NCBI RefSeq assembly: GCF_030540875.1
Contig: NZ_JAUOEM010000002.1
Location: forward strand, 1 to 64,000
Reading direction: 5' to 3'
DNA length: 64,000 nucleotides
Source of the DNA: Flavivirga amylovorans
GTDB taxonomy: Bacteria; Bacteroidota; Bacteroidia; Flavobacteriales; Flavobacteriaceae
The number at the start of each line of letters is the position of its first letter. Position 1 is the stretch's first letter. The notes beneath the pieces are model-generated. The model was not told the DNA's origin and searched no databases. It saw only the letters and a program-made list of their open reading frames with translations. Position numbers and translations under genes: made by a program. Of this stretch, positions 1 to 8,852 are shown piece by piece.

Positions 1-295
1 AAAAATGGCATGCTTCTCTGGTGTGGTGCCTTTTGAACACCAGTCAGGAAGCTCCATTTACAAAAAGCCAAAAGTATCTTCCTATGCAGACAAATCGATT
101 AAAAGTGTATTGCATTTAGGGGCATTGAGTGCTATTAGACTCGATAATGATCTAGGAATCTATTACAGAAGAAAGGTTGATCAAGGCAAAAATAAAATGT
201 CTGTTTTAAATGCTGTTAGAAATAAAATCATCCATCGTATTTTTGCCGTAATTAGAAACCAATCTTTTTATCAAAATCGTTTGGTGGTGTCATAG
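1..295 (+). CDS. IS110-family transposase, C-terminal part (cut by window edge)
   Basis: The reading frame is open from the first bases of the window, so the gene starts upstream. The roughly 97 visible residues match the C-terminal end of the IS110/IS116/IS902 transposase (Transposase_20 region): a G-V-V-P-F start, the S-V-L-H-L-G-A-L-S-A-I-R segment, Y-Y-R-R-K-V, then K-N-K-M-S-V-L-N-A-V-R-N-K-I-I-H-R. IS110 enzymes are DEDD-type recombinases; the DEDD half lies outside the window. The C-terminal serine region is only partly visible. The gene ends with a normal stop and no inverted repeat follows, as expected for IS110. Whether the element is complete cannot be judged here. Confidence 0.85.
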   Translation, partial: KMACFSGVVPFEHQSGSSIYKKPKVSSYADKSIKSVLHLGALSAIRLDNDLGIYYRRKVDQGKNKMSVLNAVRNKIIHRIFAVIRNQSFYQNRLVVS

Positions 296-332
296 AAATC
301 AACCAGACAAAAATTAGACTTCTTTTAATATA

Positions 333-860
333 TCAAATGTCTTCGGTAGTCATTTCATCTTCAGGAATCTTCAGACTTGTTTTAAAATTTGGAAACACCA
401 AATTCATCATCGCTTCATTTTTTAGTTGTTTAGCTTCCATGAAATACCAGAATTTTGCTTCACTATTATAAATTCCAAATAAGTAACTTTTAGATTTCAT
501 TCGCTTACCGCTCATAACCATCTGATTAAAACCTTCAATATAACAACGGTATTGGTCATCTTCAAAAACAACATCTGAAACTCCTAAAATTTCGGCTTTT
601 TCAAAAACAAAACCACTTTCTTTCATCGTATTAAACGTTGATTTTAATAACTCAATAGCTTTTTCTTTACCTCCCATTAGTTCCAAAATACTCGGGTAGG
701 TATAGTCTAAAAGTTTATCAAAATCCATTTTGAGAGTGGCTTGAGAAGCTGTTTTAGCATCTCTTAAAGCTAGTGCTTTTAACTCTTCGGTAGATTGAGC
801 AAAAGTAATGCTACCACAAAACAGTAGTAGCATTACTATAGTTGAAAATGCTTTATTCAT
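333..860 (-). CDS. Exported protein of unknown function
   Basis: A 175-residue protein with a clear signal peptide (basic start, hydrophobic stretch at about 5-20, cleavage near T-F-A-Q). The mature part is a compact alpha/beta sequence with no motif I recognise; its size and the spacing of aromatic residues recall NTF2-like folds, but that is only an impression. Its start overlaps the end of the upstream SPFH-domain gene by 8 bases, so the two are almost certainly co-transcribed and translationally coupled. It may act in the periplasm near the membrane scaffold made by its partner. Confidence 0.8.
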   Translation of the reverse strand: MNKAFSTIVMLLLFCGSITFAQSTEELKALALRDAKTASQATLKMDFDKLLDYTYPSILELMGGKEKAIELLKSTFNTMKESGFVFEKAEILGVSDVVFEDDQYRCYIEGFNQMVMSGKRMKSKSYLFGIYNSEAKFWYFMEAKQLKNEAMMNLVFPNFKTSLKIPEDEMTTEDI

Positions 861-1782
861 CTTTATTTTTGTCTTTTTTATTATTTTTCATAGCCTCACC
901 AATTTGATTACTCGCTGTAAAACTAGCAACCATATCATTCAACATTTGGCTTCCTGCCTGTGGTGAATTAGGTAATAAAATTAAGTTACTGTTGGTTTCT
1001 TGTCCTATAGCCTGTAACGTATCATAATGTTGCGTTACTACTATAAGTGCAGATGCTTCTTGCGAGTTAATACCAACTTTATTTAGTACTTCAACAGATT
1101 CCTCTAAACCACGCGCAATTTCACGGCGTTGGTCTGCTATACCTTGTCCTTGCAAACGCTTGCTTTCTGCTTCTGCTTTTGCTTTTTCAACAATTAAAAT
1201 ACGAGCAGCATCACCTTCATACTGTGCAGCAGTTTTTTCTCTATCGGCAGCATTAATTCTATTCATAGCCTCTTTTACCTGAGCATCTGGATCAATATCG
1301 GTTACTAATGTTTTAATAATATCATAACCATAATCTTGCATAGCATCATTCAATTCAGATTTTACAGCAATAGCAATGTCATCCTTTTTTAAGAAAACAT
1401 CATCTAAAATCATCTTAGGCACTTCTGCACGAACCACATCAAATACATAACTCGTAATTTGATCATGTGGATAATCCAATTTATAAAAAGCGTCTTCAAC
1501 CTTAATTTTGATTACTTTATATTGTACAGACACTTTTAGACGCACAAATACATCATCTTTTGTTTTTGTTTCTACAATAACATCTAGTTGTTGAATTTTT
1601 AAACTTAATCTACCAGCAATTCTATCTACTAATGGAATTTTTAACTGTAAACCTGATTGACGAATGCTTTGAAACCTACCAAAACGTTCTATAATAGCTG
1701 CGGTTTGTTGCTTTACAATAAAGAACGACGAAATTAATATTATTAATGATAATACGATAATGGGAATAATGAGATAATCCAT
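853..1782 (-). CDS. SPFH/Band 7 (stomatin/prohibitin-like) membrane protein
   Basis: A 309-residue protein with one N-terminal membrane helix (residues about 3-24), followed by a Band 7 domain starting at Q-T-A-A-I-I-E-R-F-G-R-F and running to about residue 190. An Ala/Glu/Lys-rich coiled coil (about 190-245) and a charged C-terminal tail rich in lysine follow. This is the usual layout and length of bacterial stomatin-like proteins, which form large ring or scaffold assemblies in the inner membrane. No NfeD-type partner lies next to it; instead it overlaps by 8 bases with an exported protein of unknown function. It is transcribed divergently from the outer-membrane barrel gene that starts at 1862. 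Confidence 0.92.
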   Translation of the reverse strand: MDYLIIPIIVLSLIILISSFFIVKQQTAAIIERFGRFQSIRQSGLQLKIPLVDRIAGRLSLKIQQLDVIVETKTKDDVFVRLKVSVQYKVIKIKVEDAFYKLDYPHDQITSYVFDVVRAEVPKMILDDVFLKKDDIAIAVKSELNDAMQDYGYDIIKTLVTDIDPDAQVKEAMNRINAADREKTAAQYEGDAARILIVEKAKAEAESKRLQGQGIADQRREIARGLEESVEVLNKVGINSQEASALIVVTQHYDTLQAIGQETNSNLILLPNSPQAGSQMLNDMVASFTASNQIGEAMKNNKKDKNKDE

Positions 1783-1861
1783 GATATTTATATAAAAAAT
1801 GTTAGAAAATAACGAGTTACTAATTTAAGTTATATTTGCACACCTATCCCTATAAATAGTT

Positions 1862-2542
1862 ATGAAAAAACAACTTGTCTTATTAGTAGTCATAGCAACC
1901 TGTTTTGTTACAACAAATTTTGCGCAAAAAGGACATTATCGAATCTCTAATGGCTTTGGCATTAATGGAGGTATCACCAAATTTGATATTACTACCAGTA
2001 ACTTTGTTACCAAACAAGGAGATGGTTTTTTAGGTGGATTATCGGCTATGGTTGATATTCCTCACATGTGGTATAATATAAGCTATGGTATGCAACTATC
2101 TGAGAGTACTATTGAAATTTTAGGAAGGCCTAGTATCGCTAGTACAGAAGAAGCATTTATTGAATATAAAATGTTTGCTGCTCAATTGGCTTTTTTGGGT
2201 CATATAAAAATAATTCCAAATTATTTTACTATCGATTTAGGCCCTATGCTGCAATATAACAGTAAATTAGAATTTAAAAACAAAGATGAAAAAGGGTACT
2301 ATATAAATAATTATACCAATTTATCTGCAGAAGATATTACTAATATTTCTCAATTTAATTTGAATGGCGCCATTGGCGCTTCGGTAGGTATAAAAAACAT
2401 AAAACTGAAAGCACAATACCTTTATGGTTTTACAAATATTTTGAAAAAACTTGAAAATCAAGACTTAGATGCTACAGGTGGTAATGGGCGTTTTAAAGGA
2501 AATCAAACCATGCTAGTTCTTGGTTTAATTGCCTCGTTTTAA
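1862..2542 (+). CDS. Outer-membrane beta-barrel protein
   Basis: A 226-residue protein with a signal peptide (residues 1-21, ending T-N-F-A-Q). The mature part alternates short amphipathic strands (for example Y-R-I-S-N-G-F-G-I-N-G-G-I and L-K-A-Q-Y-L-Y-G-F) and ends in a hydrophobic strand with terminal phenylalanine, M-L-V-L-G-L-I-A-S-F, typical of barrels inserted by BamA. The length suggests eight to ten strands, like the PorT/OMP_b-brl families of Bacteroidota. Substrate and role are not visible. A TATATTTG element at 1831-1838 fits the -7 box of Flavobacterium promoters, though no good -33 TTG is present. The stop is followed by a repeat and by the terminator shared with gltX. Confidence 0.85.
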   Translation: MKKQLVLLVVIATCFVTTNFAQKGHYRISNGFGINGGITKFDITTSNFVTKQGDGFLGGLSAMVDIPHMWYNISYGMQLSESTIEILGRPSIASTEEAFIEYKMFAAQLAFLGHIKIIPNYFTIDLGPMLQYNSKLEFKNKDEKGYYINNYTNLSAEDITNISQFNLNGAIGASVGIKNIKLKAQYLYGFTNILKKLENQDLDATGGNGRFKGNQTMLVLGLIASF

Positions 2543-2619
2543 TAGTATTCGCTCTTTCCCTTTTTTATTAATCTTTAAAGTTAAAGATTGATAAATTGTT
2601 CTTCTGTACAAACATAGGA

Positions 2620-2695
2620 TGACAAACAGCTGTATTTAATTGAATTATATAAGATGTTTTTAATAAAGTTTACGTCGAGTTTAGGTTATTTTATA
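2620..2695. repeat. Dispersed intergenic repeat, copy 1
   Basis: About 76 bases starting at TGACAAACAGCTGT and containing AAGATGTTTTTAATAAA followed by TTTACGTCGA are found again, with scattered differences, at 49812-49887. Both copies are intergenic and in the same orientation. The origin is unknown. Confidence 0.7.
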
Positions 2696-2710
2696 ACGTT
2701 TCATAAATAA

Positions 2711-2758
2711 AAAAAGAGCTTAGTGCTTATTATCGCAAAGCACTAAAATGTTCTTTTT
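2711..2758. terminator. Bidirectional rho-independent terminator
   Basis: A perfect 9-bp stem, TTAGTGCTT (2720-2728) with AAGCACTAA (2738-2746), is extended by an A-rich 5' arm (2711-2719) pairing with a T-rich 3' arm (2750-2758). It lies 20 bases beyond the gltX stop on the minus strand and also downstream of the plus-strand barrel gene, so it can end transcription from both sides. Confidence 0.75.
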
Positions 2759-2777
2759 AATTTATCTAAACCAAAAC

Positions 2778-4313
2778 TTATAAAGAAGCGATGGCTGCCT
2801 CAATACGCTTAATGCTCTCGTTTTCACCAATCATATACATAATATCGAATACATCGGGGCCTTGCAAAGCACCAACCAATGCTAATCGTAATGGCATCAT
2901 CACTTTACCAAAACCAATCTCTTTATCTGTGATCCAGCCTTTAATTTTCGTTTGAAGTGTATCTACAGAAAAATCTTCTATCGTATTAATTATTGAAACT
3001 AATTCTAACATAAGATCTTTTGTACCGTCTTTAAAAGCTTTTTTCGATGCCTTTTCATCATAACTACTTGGTGCTTGAAAAAAGAAATGACTCAGCTCCC
3101 AAAAATCAGAAATAAACGTAGCGCGTTCTTTTATTAAACCAACAACCATAGCAATATAATTAACATCTATCTCACTTAATTCTGAGCGGCTATTTTTAAA
3201 CAACTCTGCTAAAATAGTATTGTCTTGTTCTTGCATATAATGATGGTTAAACCATTTTGTTTTATCAGGATCAAAACGAGCTCCAGATTTATTAACTCGG
3301 CTTAAATTAAAAGCTTCAATAAGTTCTTCTAAGCTAAAAATTTCTTGTTCGGTACCTGGATTCCACCCTAAAAATGCCAAGAAATTTACCATGGCTTCTG
3401 GAAAATAACCATCTTCTTTATAACCTCTAGAAACCTCTTTATTTTTTGGGTCTGTCCATTGCAAAGGAAATACAGGAAACCCTAATTTATCACCATCACG
3501 CTTGCTTAATTTTCCTTTTCCTGTTGGTTTTAAAATTAATGGTAAATGTGCAAATTCTGGAGCATCCCAACCAAATGCTTTGTATAATTGATAGTGTAAT
3601 GCTAAAGATGGTAACCATTCTTCTCCACGAATAACATGTGTAATTTCCATTAAATGATCATCTACAATATTTGCTAAATGGTAGGTTGGCATCCCATCAC
3701 TTTTAAACAATACTTTATCATCTAAAACATTGGTGTCTATCTTAATGTCACCACGAATAATATCTGTTAAATGAAGTGTTTCATCTTGTGGCGATTTAAA
3801 TCGAATCACGTAATCATCGCCAGCATCTAATTTAGCCTTCACTTCTTCAACACTAAGTGATAAGGAATTACTTAATTTTAAACGGTTATGCCAGTTATAT
3901 ATAAATGTTTTTCCTTTTGCTTCGTGGTCTTTTCTATGAAAATCTAATGTTTCAGAAGTATCAAAAGCATAATAAGCATTGCCAGAAGCAATTAATTCAT
4001 CTGCATATTGTTTGTATAAATGTTTCCGTTCGCTTTGTCTGTAAGGCCCAAATGCTTCGCTTTTGGAGCTTGTACTGAGCGCAGTCGAAGTAGGTCCTTC
4101 ATCATAAGGCATACCACACCAATTAAGAGCATCAACAATGTATTTTTCTGCACCTTCAACATATCTGGTTTGATCGGTGTCTTCTATCCTAAGAACAAAC
4201 GTTCCGTTATGTTTTTTTGCAAATAAATAGTTGAATAAAGCTGTACGAACACCGCCTATATGTAAAGGTCCTGTTGGACTTGGTGCAAAACGCACACGAA
4301 CGTTTTTGGTCAT
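2778..4313 (-). CDS. gltX: Glutamyl-tRNA synthetase
   Basis: GltX charges tRNA-Glu with glutamate. The 511-residue class I enzyme shows the HIGH-type motif in F-A-P-S-P-T-G-P-L-H-I-G-G at the N-terminus and the KMSKS-type motif as K-L-S-K-R-D-G near residue 270; the C-terminal third is the anticodon-binding helical domain. Length is close to the family norm. Just after D-E-G-P and before the conserved G-P-Y-R-Q-S-E-R there is an extra Ser/Thr-rich stretch, T-S-T-A-L-S-T-S-S-K-S-E-A, encoded by a dispersed repeat (see 4051-4092). The frame stays intact, so the enzyme is probably functional with a longer loop. The gene is monocistronic, with its own promoter (4332-4339) and terminator. Confidence 0.97.
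   Translation of the reverse strand: MTKNVRVRFAPSPTGPLHIGGVRTALFNYLFAKKHNGTFVLRIEDTDQTRYVEGAEKYIVDALNWCGMPYDEGPTSTALSTSSKSEAFGPYRQSERKHLYKQYADELIASGNAYYAFDTSETLDFHRKDHEAKGKTFIYNWHNRLKLSNSLSLSVEEVKAKLDAGDDYVIRFKSPQDETLHLTDIIRGDIKIDTNVLDDKVLFKSDGMPTYHLANIVDDHLMEITHVIRGEEWLPSLALHYQLYKAFGWDAPEFAHLPLILKPTGKGKLSKRDGDKLGFPVFPLQWTDPKNKEVSRGYKEDGYFPEAMVNFLAFLGWNPGTEQEIFSLEELIEAFNLSRVNKSGARFDPDKTKWFNHHYMQEQDNTILAELFKNSRSELSEIDVNYIAMVVGLIKERATFISDFWELSHFFFQAPSSYDEKASKKAFKDGTKDLMLELVSIINTIEDFSVDTLQTKIKGWITDKEIGFGKVMMPLRLALVGALQGPDVFDIMYMIGENESIKRIEAAIASL
4051..4092 (-). repeat. Dispersed palindromic repeat inserted in frame in gltX
   Basis: The 16-mer CTGAGCGCAGTCGAAG at 4075-4090 is identical to the one in the intergenic repeat at 34017-34032, and its core recurs in both orientations at 36642-36701. 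Here it lies inside gltX and encodes about 13 extra residues of low complexity between two conserved motifs. The insert boundaries are estimated from the protein alignment I expect for the family. Confidence 0.7.
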
Positions 4314-4331
4314 GTTTTATAAATTTGTTTG

Positions 4332-4339
4332 CAAAGATA
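4332..4339 (-). promoter_or_regulatory. Promoter -7 box of gltX
   Basis: On the minus strand this reads TATCTTTG, matching the Flavobacterium -7 consensus TAnnTTTG, with a start codon 19 bases further on. A TTG lies 25 bases upstream, slightly more than the usual 17-23 spacing. Confidence 0.45.
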
Positions 4340-5160
4340 CAGATAAGCTATTATAGAAAAATACCAACACAGAGATTTTTAGTAATGACTCTATTCAAAT
4401 TCTTAAGCTAAAAAAGAATTTCTTGAAACGAACTACCCTCGAGGCAGAGCCGTAGACTAACAGCTACAGTGTATCCACATCTTAAAAAAATCATTATTTA
4501 CTTTTCTTTGCGCGTCCAAAGAAAAGTAACAAAAGAAAAGACGCCCCTTCGATAGGAATTTCTTCTTTTGCTTAGGCTCAAGAAGAACCAAGCACAAAAC
4601 TTCGACGTCGCTCCAATGCGTCATCCAATACCATGCTCCTGGGTCTCGAAGCTTTTGTCCTTTATTCTTACGAAGGGTCGGGGCTTGCCTAATGGTCATT
4701 TCTTAACGAGCATCTTAGACTCTTTTTTATAATCCTCTATTTAAATGTTCAAAAGTGGGGCTATGTGCTGCCCTTCTGGAGGTGTTGAGGCTTCTACCTG
4801 TATAGATATAACATCATCATGATACAACTTTTCTAATATTATTTATGACTAGTCTAGGCAATATTTGTGGGTACACAGTAGCTGCCGACAGGCATGTCCA
4901 CGGGAATGACAACTTCAACGAAAATCCTGAAGCAGAGCCTCGGGGAATTCTTAAACTATTAAATAATAGCATAAGTTTTTAAGATATAATCTCATTGAAT
5001 ACTTAATTATAGCTTCTTAAGGCCTTTTTATTATCATTCATATAAAAACAAAAGACCAGAATAGTTGAAAGCCTATACATTTATAACGTTGAGAAATAAA
5101 TTGTAATGATAAAGTTATGGGTTGTATTGAGAGTTATAACACCCTACTTTTTATTACACT

Positions 5161-5197
5161 AAACTCCCTCATGCAAATTATACTTGTGAGGGGGTTT
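5161..5197 (+). terminator. Strong hairpin, orphan terminator
   Basis: An 11-bp stem (5161-5171 with 5187-5197, one G-T pair) contains CCCTC/GAGGG and is followed by a short T-run on the plus strand. There is no plus-strand gene for 2.6 kb upstream, so it may end an unannotated small RNA or a vanished gene. Confidence 0.5.
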
Positions 5198-5393
5198 TAT
5201 CTTTAAGTCTTTAAAATACTTCTAAAAATTCACCTTTTAATAGTTAACATCTACATAGATATTAACAATTAACACTTAATTATAAACGCTATACTAAATA
5301 AAATTGTAGTTTAGTAAGTCATTATAATAACTTTTCAATATTTTATTTAAGAACAATTAAATTTGTCAGCCCCAGATATTAGTAATCTATACC

Positions 5394-8300
5394 ATGAATA
5401 GTAATTTTAAAAGCATACAGAATAAGTTAGAGGCATTTATTAAGCGTTATTATACAAACGAATTACTAAAAGGTGCCATTTTATTTTTTGCCATAGGCTT
5501 ATTGTATTTTTTATTCACACTATTTATCGAGCATGTTTTATGGTTAAGTACCATGGCCAGAACCATTTTGTTTTGGTTATTTATAGCTGTAGAGGTAGCT
5601 TTAATTGCTAAATTTATCGCAGCACCTTTAGCCAAACTATTCAAACTTCAAAAAGGCATTAATTATGAAGATGCTTCAAGAATTATAGGGCAACATTTTC
5701 CAGAAGTAAATGATAAATTGCTTAATGTTCTTCAGCTACATCAAAACAAGTCACAGTCTGAATTACTATTAGCAAGTATAGAGCAGAAGTCGTTAGAACT
5801 TACTCCAATCCCATTTAAATTAGCTATTAATTTTAAAAAGAATATACATTATTTAAAGTATGCAGCTATTCCTGTTTTTATCTTATTGCTAACTTTTTTA
5901 ACCGGTAATTTTAATTGGTTTAGTGATAGTTACGAACGTGTCATTCATTACAAAACAGCTTATGAGCCACCAGCACCATTTCAATTTTTTGTGGTAAATG
6001 ATAATTTAAAAGCTATTGAAAATAAAGATTTTAAGTTGATAGTAAAAACAGCTGGAGAACTCACGCCAGAAAGTGCGCAAATAACTTATAATAATGAAAC
6101 TTATTTTTTACAACAAAAAGGAGTAGGAGAGTTTGAATATGTGTTTTCACAACTTAAATCGGATATTAGTTTTCAATTATCAGCCAACGAGGTAACCTCT
6201 AAACCTTATGGAATAAAAATAATTAAAGTCCCTTCTTTATTGAGTTTCGAAATGGTTTTAGATTATCCAGGGTATACTAAAAAGAAAGATGAAACTATTA
6301 AAAGTACAGGAAATGCTTTGGTTCCAGAAGGCACTAATATTGTTTGGAAACTAAAAACGAAAGCTACGGATCAAGTTCATTTATATGCTCATGATACAAC
6401 TGATATGTCTTCTAATGAATCTGGTGTTTTTGAAACTTCCAAACGTGTTTATAATAATTTAGATTATAGTTTAAGTACTAGCAATAAAAATCTTAAGAAT
6501 TACGAAAACTTAGCATTTAGTATTGCTGTTGTAAAAGATGAATATCCAGAAATTAACTTGAAAGTAGAAACAGATAGTTTGGATTTACAATCGCTATATT
6601 TTTACGGACAAGTAAGCGATGATTATGGTTTTAGTAAACTACAACTTGTATACTATCCGTCTGATGATGAAAAAAATAAACAGTTTGAAACCATTTCGAT
6701 TTCTAATTCCAATATTGCCGATTTTGTAAGTGCTTTCCCAAATAATTTAAATATTGAAGCTGGTAAATCGTACGATTTATACTTTCAAGTATTTGATAAT
6801 GATGCAATTAACAAATACAAAACGGCTAAAAGTAATGTATTTACTTATAGAAAACGCACGAAAGAGGAAGAAGAACAAAAGAATTTAGAAGAACAAAGTA
6901 AAACCATTAAAGATTTGAACAAATCTTTAGAGAAGTTTGATGAGCAGGACAAACAACTAGAAGAACTCACTAAAACTCAAAAAGAAAAATCTTCTTTAAA
7001 TTTTAACGATAAGAAGAAGTTAGAATCATTTTTAAAACGTCAGGAGCAACAGGACGAAATGATGAAAAACTTCAATAAAAAGCTGAAAGATAATTTAGAA
7101 GAATTTCAGAAAGAAAACCTAAAAGAAAATGTCTTTAAAGAGGATTTAAAAGAACGTTTAAAAGAAAATGAAGAGCAGCTTAAGAAAGATGAAAAAGCGC
7201 TGGATGAATTAAAAAAACTTATAGAAAAAATAAATAACGAAGATGTCATCACTAAAAAGTTAGAAGAACTTGCTAAACAAAATAAAAACAAAAAGCGAAG
7301 TTTACAGCAGTTGTTGGAATTAACAAAGCGATTTTATATTGAGAAAAAATTAGAAAAACTAAAAAGTGATTTAGAAAAACTTGCTGTAGAACAAGAAAAG
7401 CTATCCAACAAATCTGAAGATGAAAACACCAAAGAAAAGCAAGAAGAACTCAATAAAAAATTTGAAGAATTCTCTAAACAAATAGAAGATTTAAAAAAAG
7501 ATAGCAAAGCTTTAAAAAAACCAATTGATATCCCTCAGGATAAATTAGAGGAGAATGATATTAAAAAAGAACAAGAAAAAGCATCTGATGCGTTAGAGAA
7601 AAAAGAAGAGGAACAGGCAGGTGAAAAACAAAAGGAAGAAGAACAACAAGAAGAAAAGCAAGAAAAACAGAAAAATCAAAATTTAAAGAACGCTCAAAAA
7701 AGCCAGAAAAAAGCAGCTCAAAAAATGAAAAAAATGAGTGAGCAAATGCAAAGTGCCATGCAAGGTGGGGGCGGAGAACAAATGCAGGAAGATGTAGATA
7801 TGCTTCGTCAAATTTTAGATAATTTGGTATTATTTTCTTTTGATCAGGAAAGTGTCATGAATCAGTTTAAAAACATAGATGCCAACCATAATAAGTTTGC
7901 ATCGTATTTACGAAAACAAAACTATTTAAAAGAACATTTTGAGCATATCGATGATAGCTTGTTTTCATTGTCACTTCGTCAACCTAAACTTTCTGAAAAA
8001 GTCAATAAAGAAATCACAGACGTTTATTACAACATTGATAAAGCTTTAAGCCTGCTAGCAGAAAATCAATTATATCAAGGAGTTTCTAATCAACAATTTG
8101 CTGTTACTGCAGCAAACAATTTAGCCAATTTTTTAAGTGATGTTTTAGATAATATGCAAGAAAACATGAGTATGTCTCCTGGAAAAGGAGGAAAAGGAGA
8201 GATGCAATTACCAGATATTATTATGAGCCAGGAAGAACTTAATAAGATGATGGAAGAGGGTATGAAGAAAGGCGAAAAAGGAAAACCAAAAGAAGGTGAA

Positions 8301-8852
8301 GGAAAAGGTGAAAAAGATGGTGAGAAAGAAGGTGAAAGTGAAAAAGGAAAAAAAGGCGATAAACAAGGAGGCAAAGATGGAGAAGGAAAAGAAGGGAATC
8401 AAAAAGGGGGAGAAGGCGAAGGAACTAATGAAGATATGAATGGTTTATTATATCAAATATACCAACAGCAGCAGGAATTAAGAAAAGCTTTAGAGGAACG
8501 ATTAGCAAAAGAAGGAAAGGGAAAAGGAGGCAATGGAGATAGATTGTTAAGAAAAATGGAAGACATTGAATTGGATCTATTAAACAAAGGGTTTACAAAT
8601 CAAACACTTCAAAAAATGATGCAATTAAAACATCAATTATTAAAACTAGAAAACGCTACGTTTCAACAAGGCGAGGATAATAAAAGAGAATCCGAAACGA
8701 ATAAAAACAATTTTAATAACAATACAAATAATCAAATTCCGACTGCTAAACAATATTTTAAAACCACCGAAATATTAAACAGACAAGCTTTACCTTTGCA
8801 ACAAGTTTATAAAAAGAAAGTGCAAGAATATTTTAAGCAGGATAATGATTAA
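5394..8852 (+). CDS. DUF4175-type large membrane protein with coiled coil
   Basis: A 1152-residue protein. Two membrane helices lie near residues 20-45 and 54-78 and a third near 155-175, then a predicted extracytoplasmic part with beta-rich segments to about 480. From about 480 to 800 it is a highly charged Glu/Lys/Gln coiled coil, followed by a helical stretch and a Gly/Lys/Glu low-complexity region (about 965-1025). Bacteroidota genomes commonly carry this family directly before ybeY and mnmG, as here. Molecular function is unknown; the shape suggests an envelope-spanning structural or scaffold protein. The stop overlaps the start of ybeY by 8 bases, implying coupling. The ATG at 5394 is the first in frame and precedes the first membrane helix. 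Confidence 0.85.
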   Translation: MNSNFKSIQNKLEAFIKRYYTNELLKGAILFFAIGLLYFLFTLFIEHVLWLSTMARTILFWLFIAVEVALIAKFIAAPLAKLFKLQKGINYEDASRIIGQHFPEVNDKLLNVLQLHQNKSQSELLLASIEQKSLELTPIPFKLAINFKKNIHYLKYAAIPVFILLLTFLTGNFNWFSDSYERVIHYKTAYEPPAPFQFFVVNDNLKAIENKDFKLIVKTAGELTPESAQITYNNETYFLQQKGVGEFEYVFSQLKSDISFQLSANEVTSKPYGIKIIKVPSLLSFEMVLDYPGYTKKKDETIKSTGNALVPEGTNIVWKLKTKATDQVHLYAHDTTDMSSNESGVFETSKRVYNNLDYSLSTSNKNLKNYENLAFSIAVVKDEYPEINLKVETDSLDLQSLYFYGQVSDDYGFSKLQLVYYPSDDEKNKQFETISISNSNIADFVSAFPNNLNIEAGKSYDLYFQVFDNDAINKYKTAKSNVFTYRKRTKEEEEQKNLEEQSKTIKDLNKSLEKFDEQDKQLEELTKTQKEKSSLNFNDKKKLESFLKRQEQQDEMMKNFNKKLKDNLEEFQKENLKENVFKEDLKERLKENEEQLKKDEKALDELKKLIEKINNEDVITKKLEELAKQNKNKKRSLQQLLELTKRFYIEKKLEKLKSDLEKLAVEQEKLSNKSEDENTKEKQEELNKKFEEFSKQIEDLKKDSKALKKPIDIPQDKLEENDIKKEQEKASDALEKKEEEQAGEKQKEEEQQEEKQEKQKNQNLKNAQKSQKKAAQKMKKMSEQMQSAMQGGGGEQMQEDVDMLRQILDNLVLFSFDQESVMNQFKNIDANHNKFASYLRKQNYLKEHFEHIDDSLFSLSLRQPKLSEKVNKEITDVYYNIDKALSLLAENQLYQGVSNQQFAVTAANNLANFLSDVLDNMQENMSMSPGKGGKGEMQLPDIIMSQEELNKMMEEGMKKGEKGKPKEGEGKGEKDGEKEGESEKGKKGDKQGGKDGEGKEGNQKGGEGEGTNEDMNGLLYQIYQQQQELRKALEERLAKEGKGKGGNGDRLLRKMEDIELDLLNKGFTNQTLQKMMQLKHQLLKLENATFQQGEDNKRESETNKNNFNNNTNNQIPTAKQYFKTTEILNRQALPLQQVYKKKVQEYFKQDND

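Larger units (their letters stand above)
4314..5393. other. 1.1-kb tract without a convincing gene
   Basis: Between gltX and the DUF4175 gene. The 4437-4720 part is richer in GC than the surroundings and contains one minus-strand frame of 80 codons (4457-4699), Cys/Trp/Lys-rich with no recognisable domain; it reads like a repeat translated by chance. Short related pieces (GGCAGAGCC at about 4443, GCAGAGCCTCGGGGAATT at about 4933, and a GGGAATGACA piece at about 4902) suggest layered dispersed repeats. From about 4950 on the sequence is AT-rich and ends in the hairpin at 5161-5197. A TAAATTTG box at 5358-5365 is a candidate -7 element for the DUF4175 gene. Confidence 0.5.

Noticed and set aside
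4020-4226. Plus-strand frame across the gltX start
   Set aside because: Lies fully within the conserved N-terminal coding region of gltX on the other strand.
4457-4699. 80-codon minus-strand frame with many Trp, Cys and Lys residues
   Set aside because: Composition unlike neighbouring genes, no domain, no promoter or ribosome site, and it lies in a tract of repeat-like, GC-richer sequence. Treated as part of the intergenic region.
7106-8402. Antisense frames rich in Ser, Phe and Pro opposite the DUF4175 gene
   Set aside because: They are the mirror of the Glu/Lys/Gly low-complexity coding sequence and have no independent signals.
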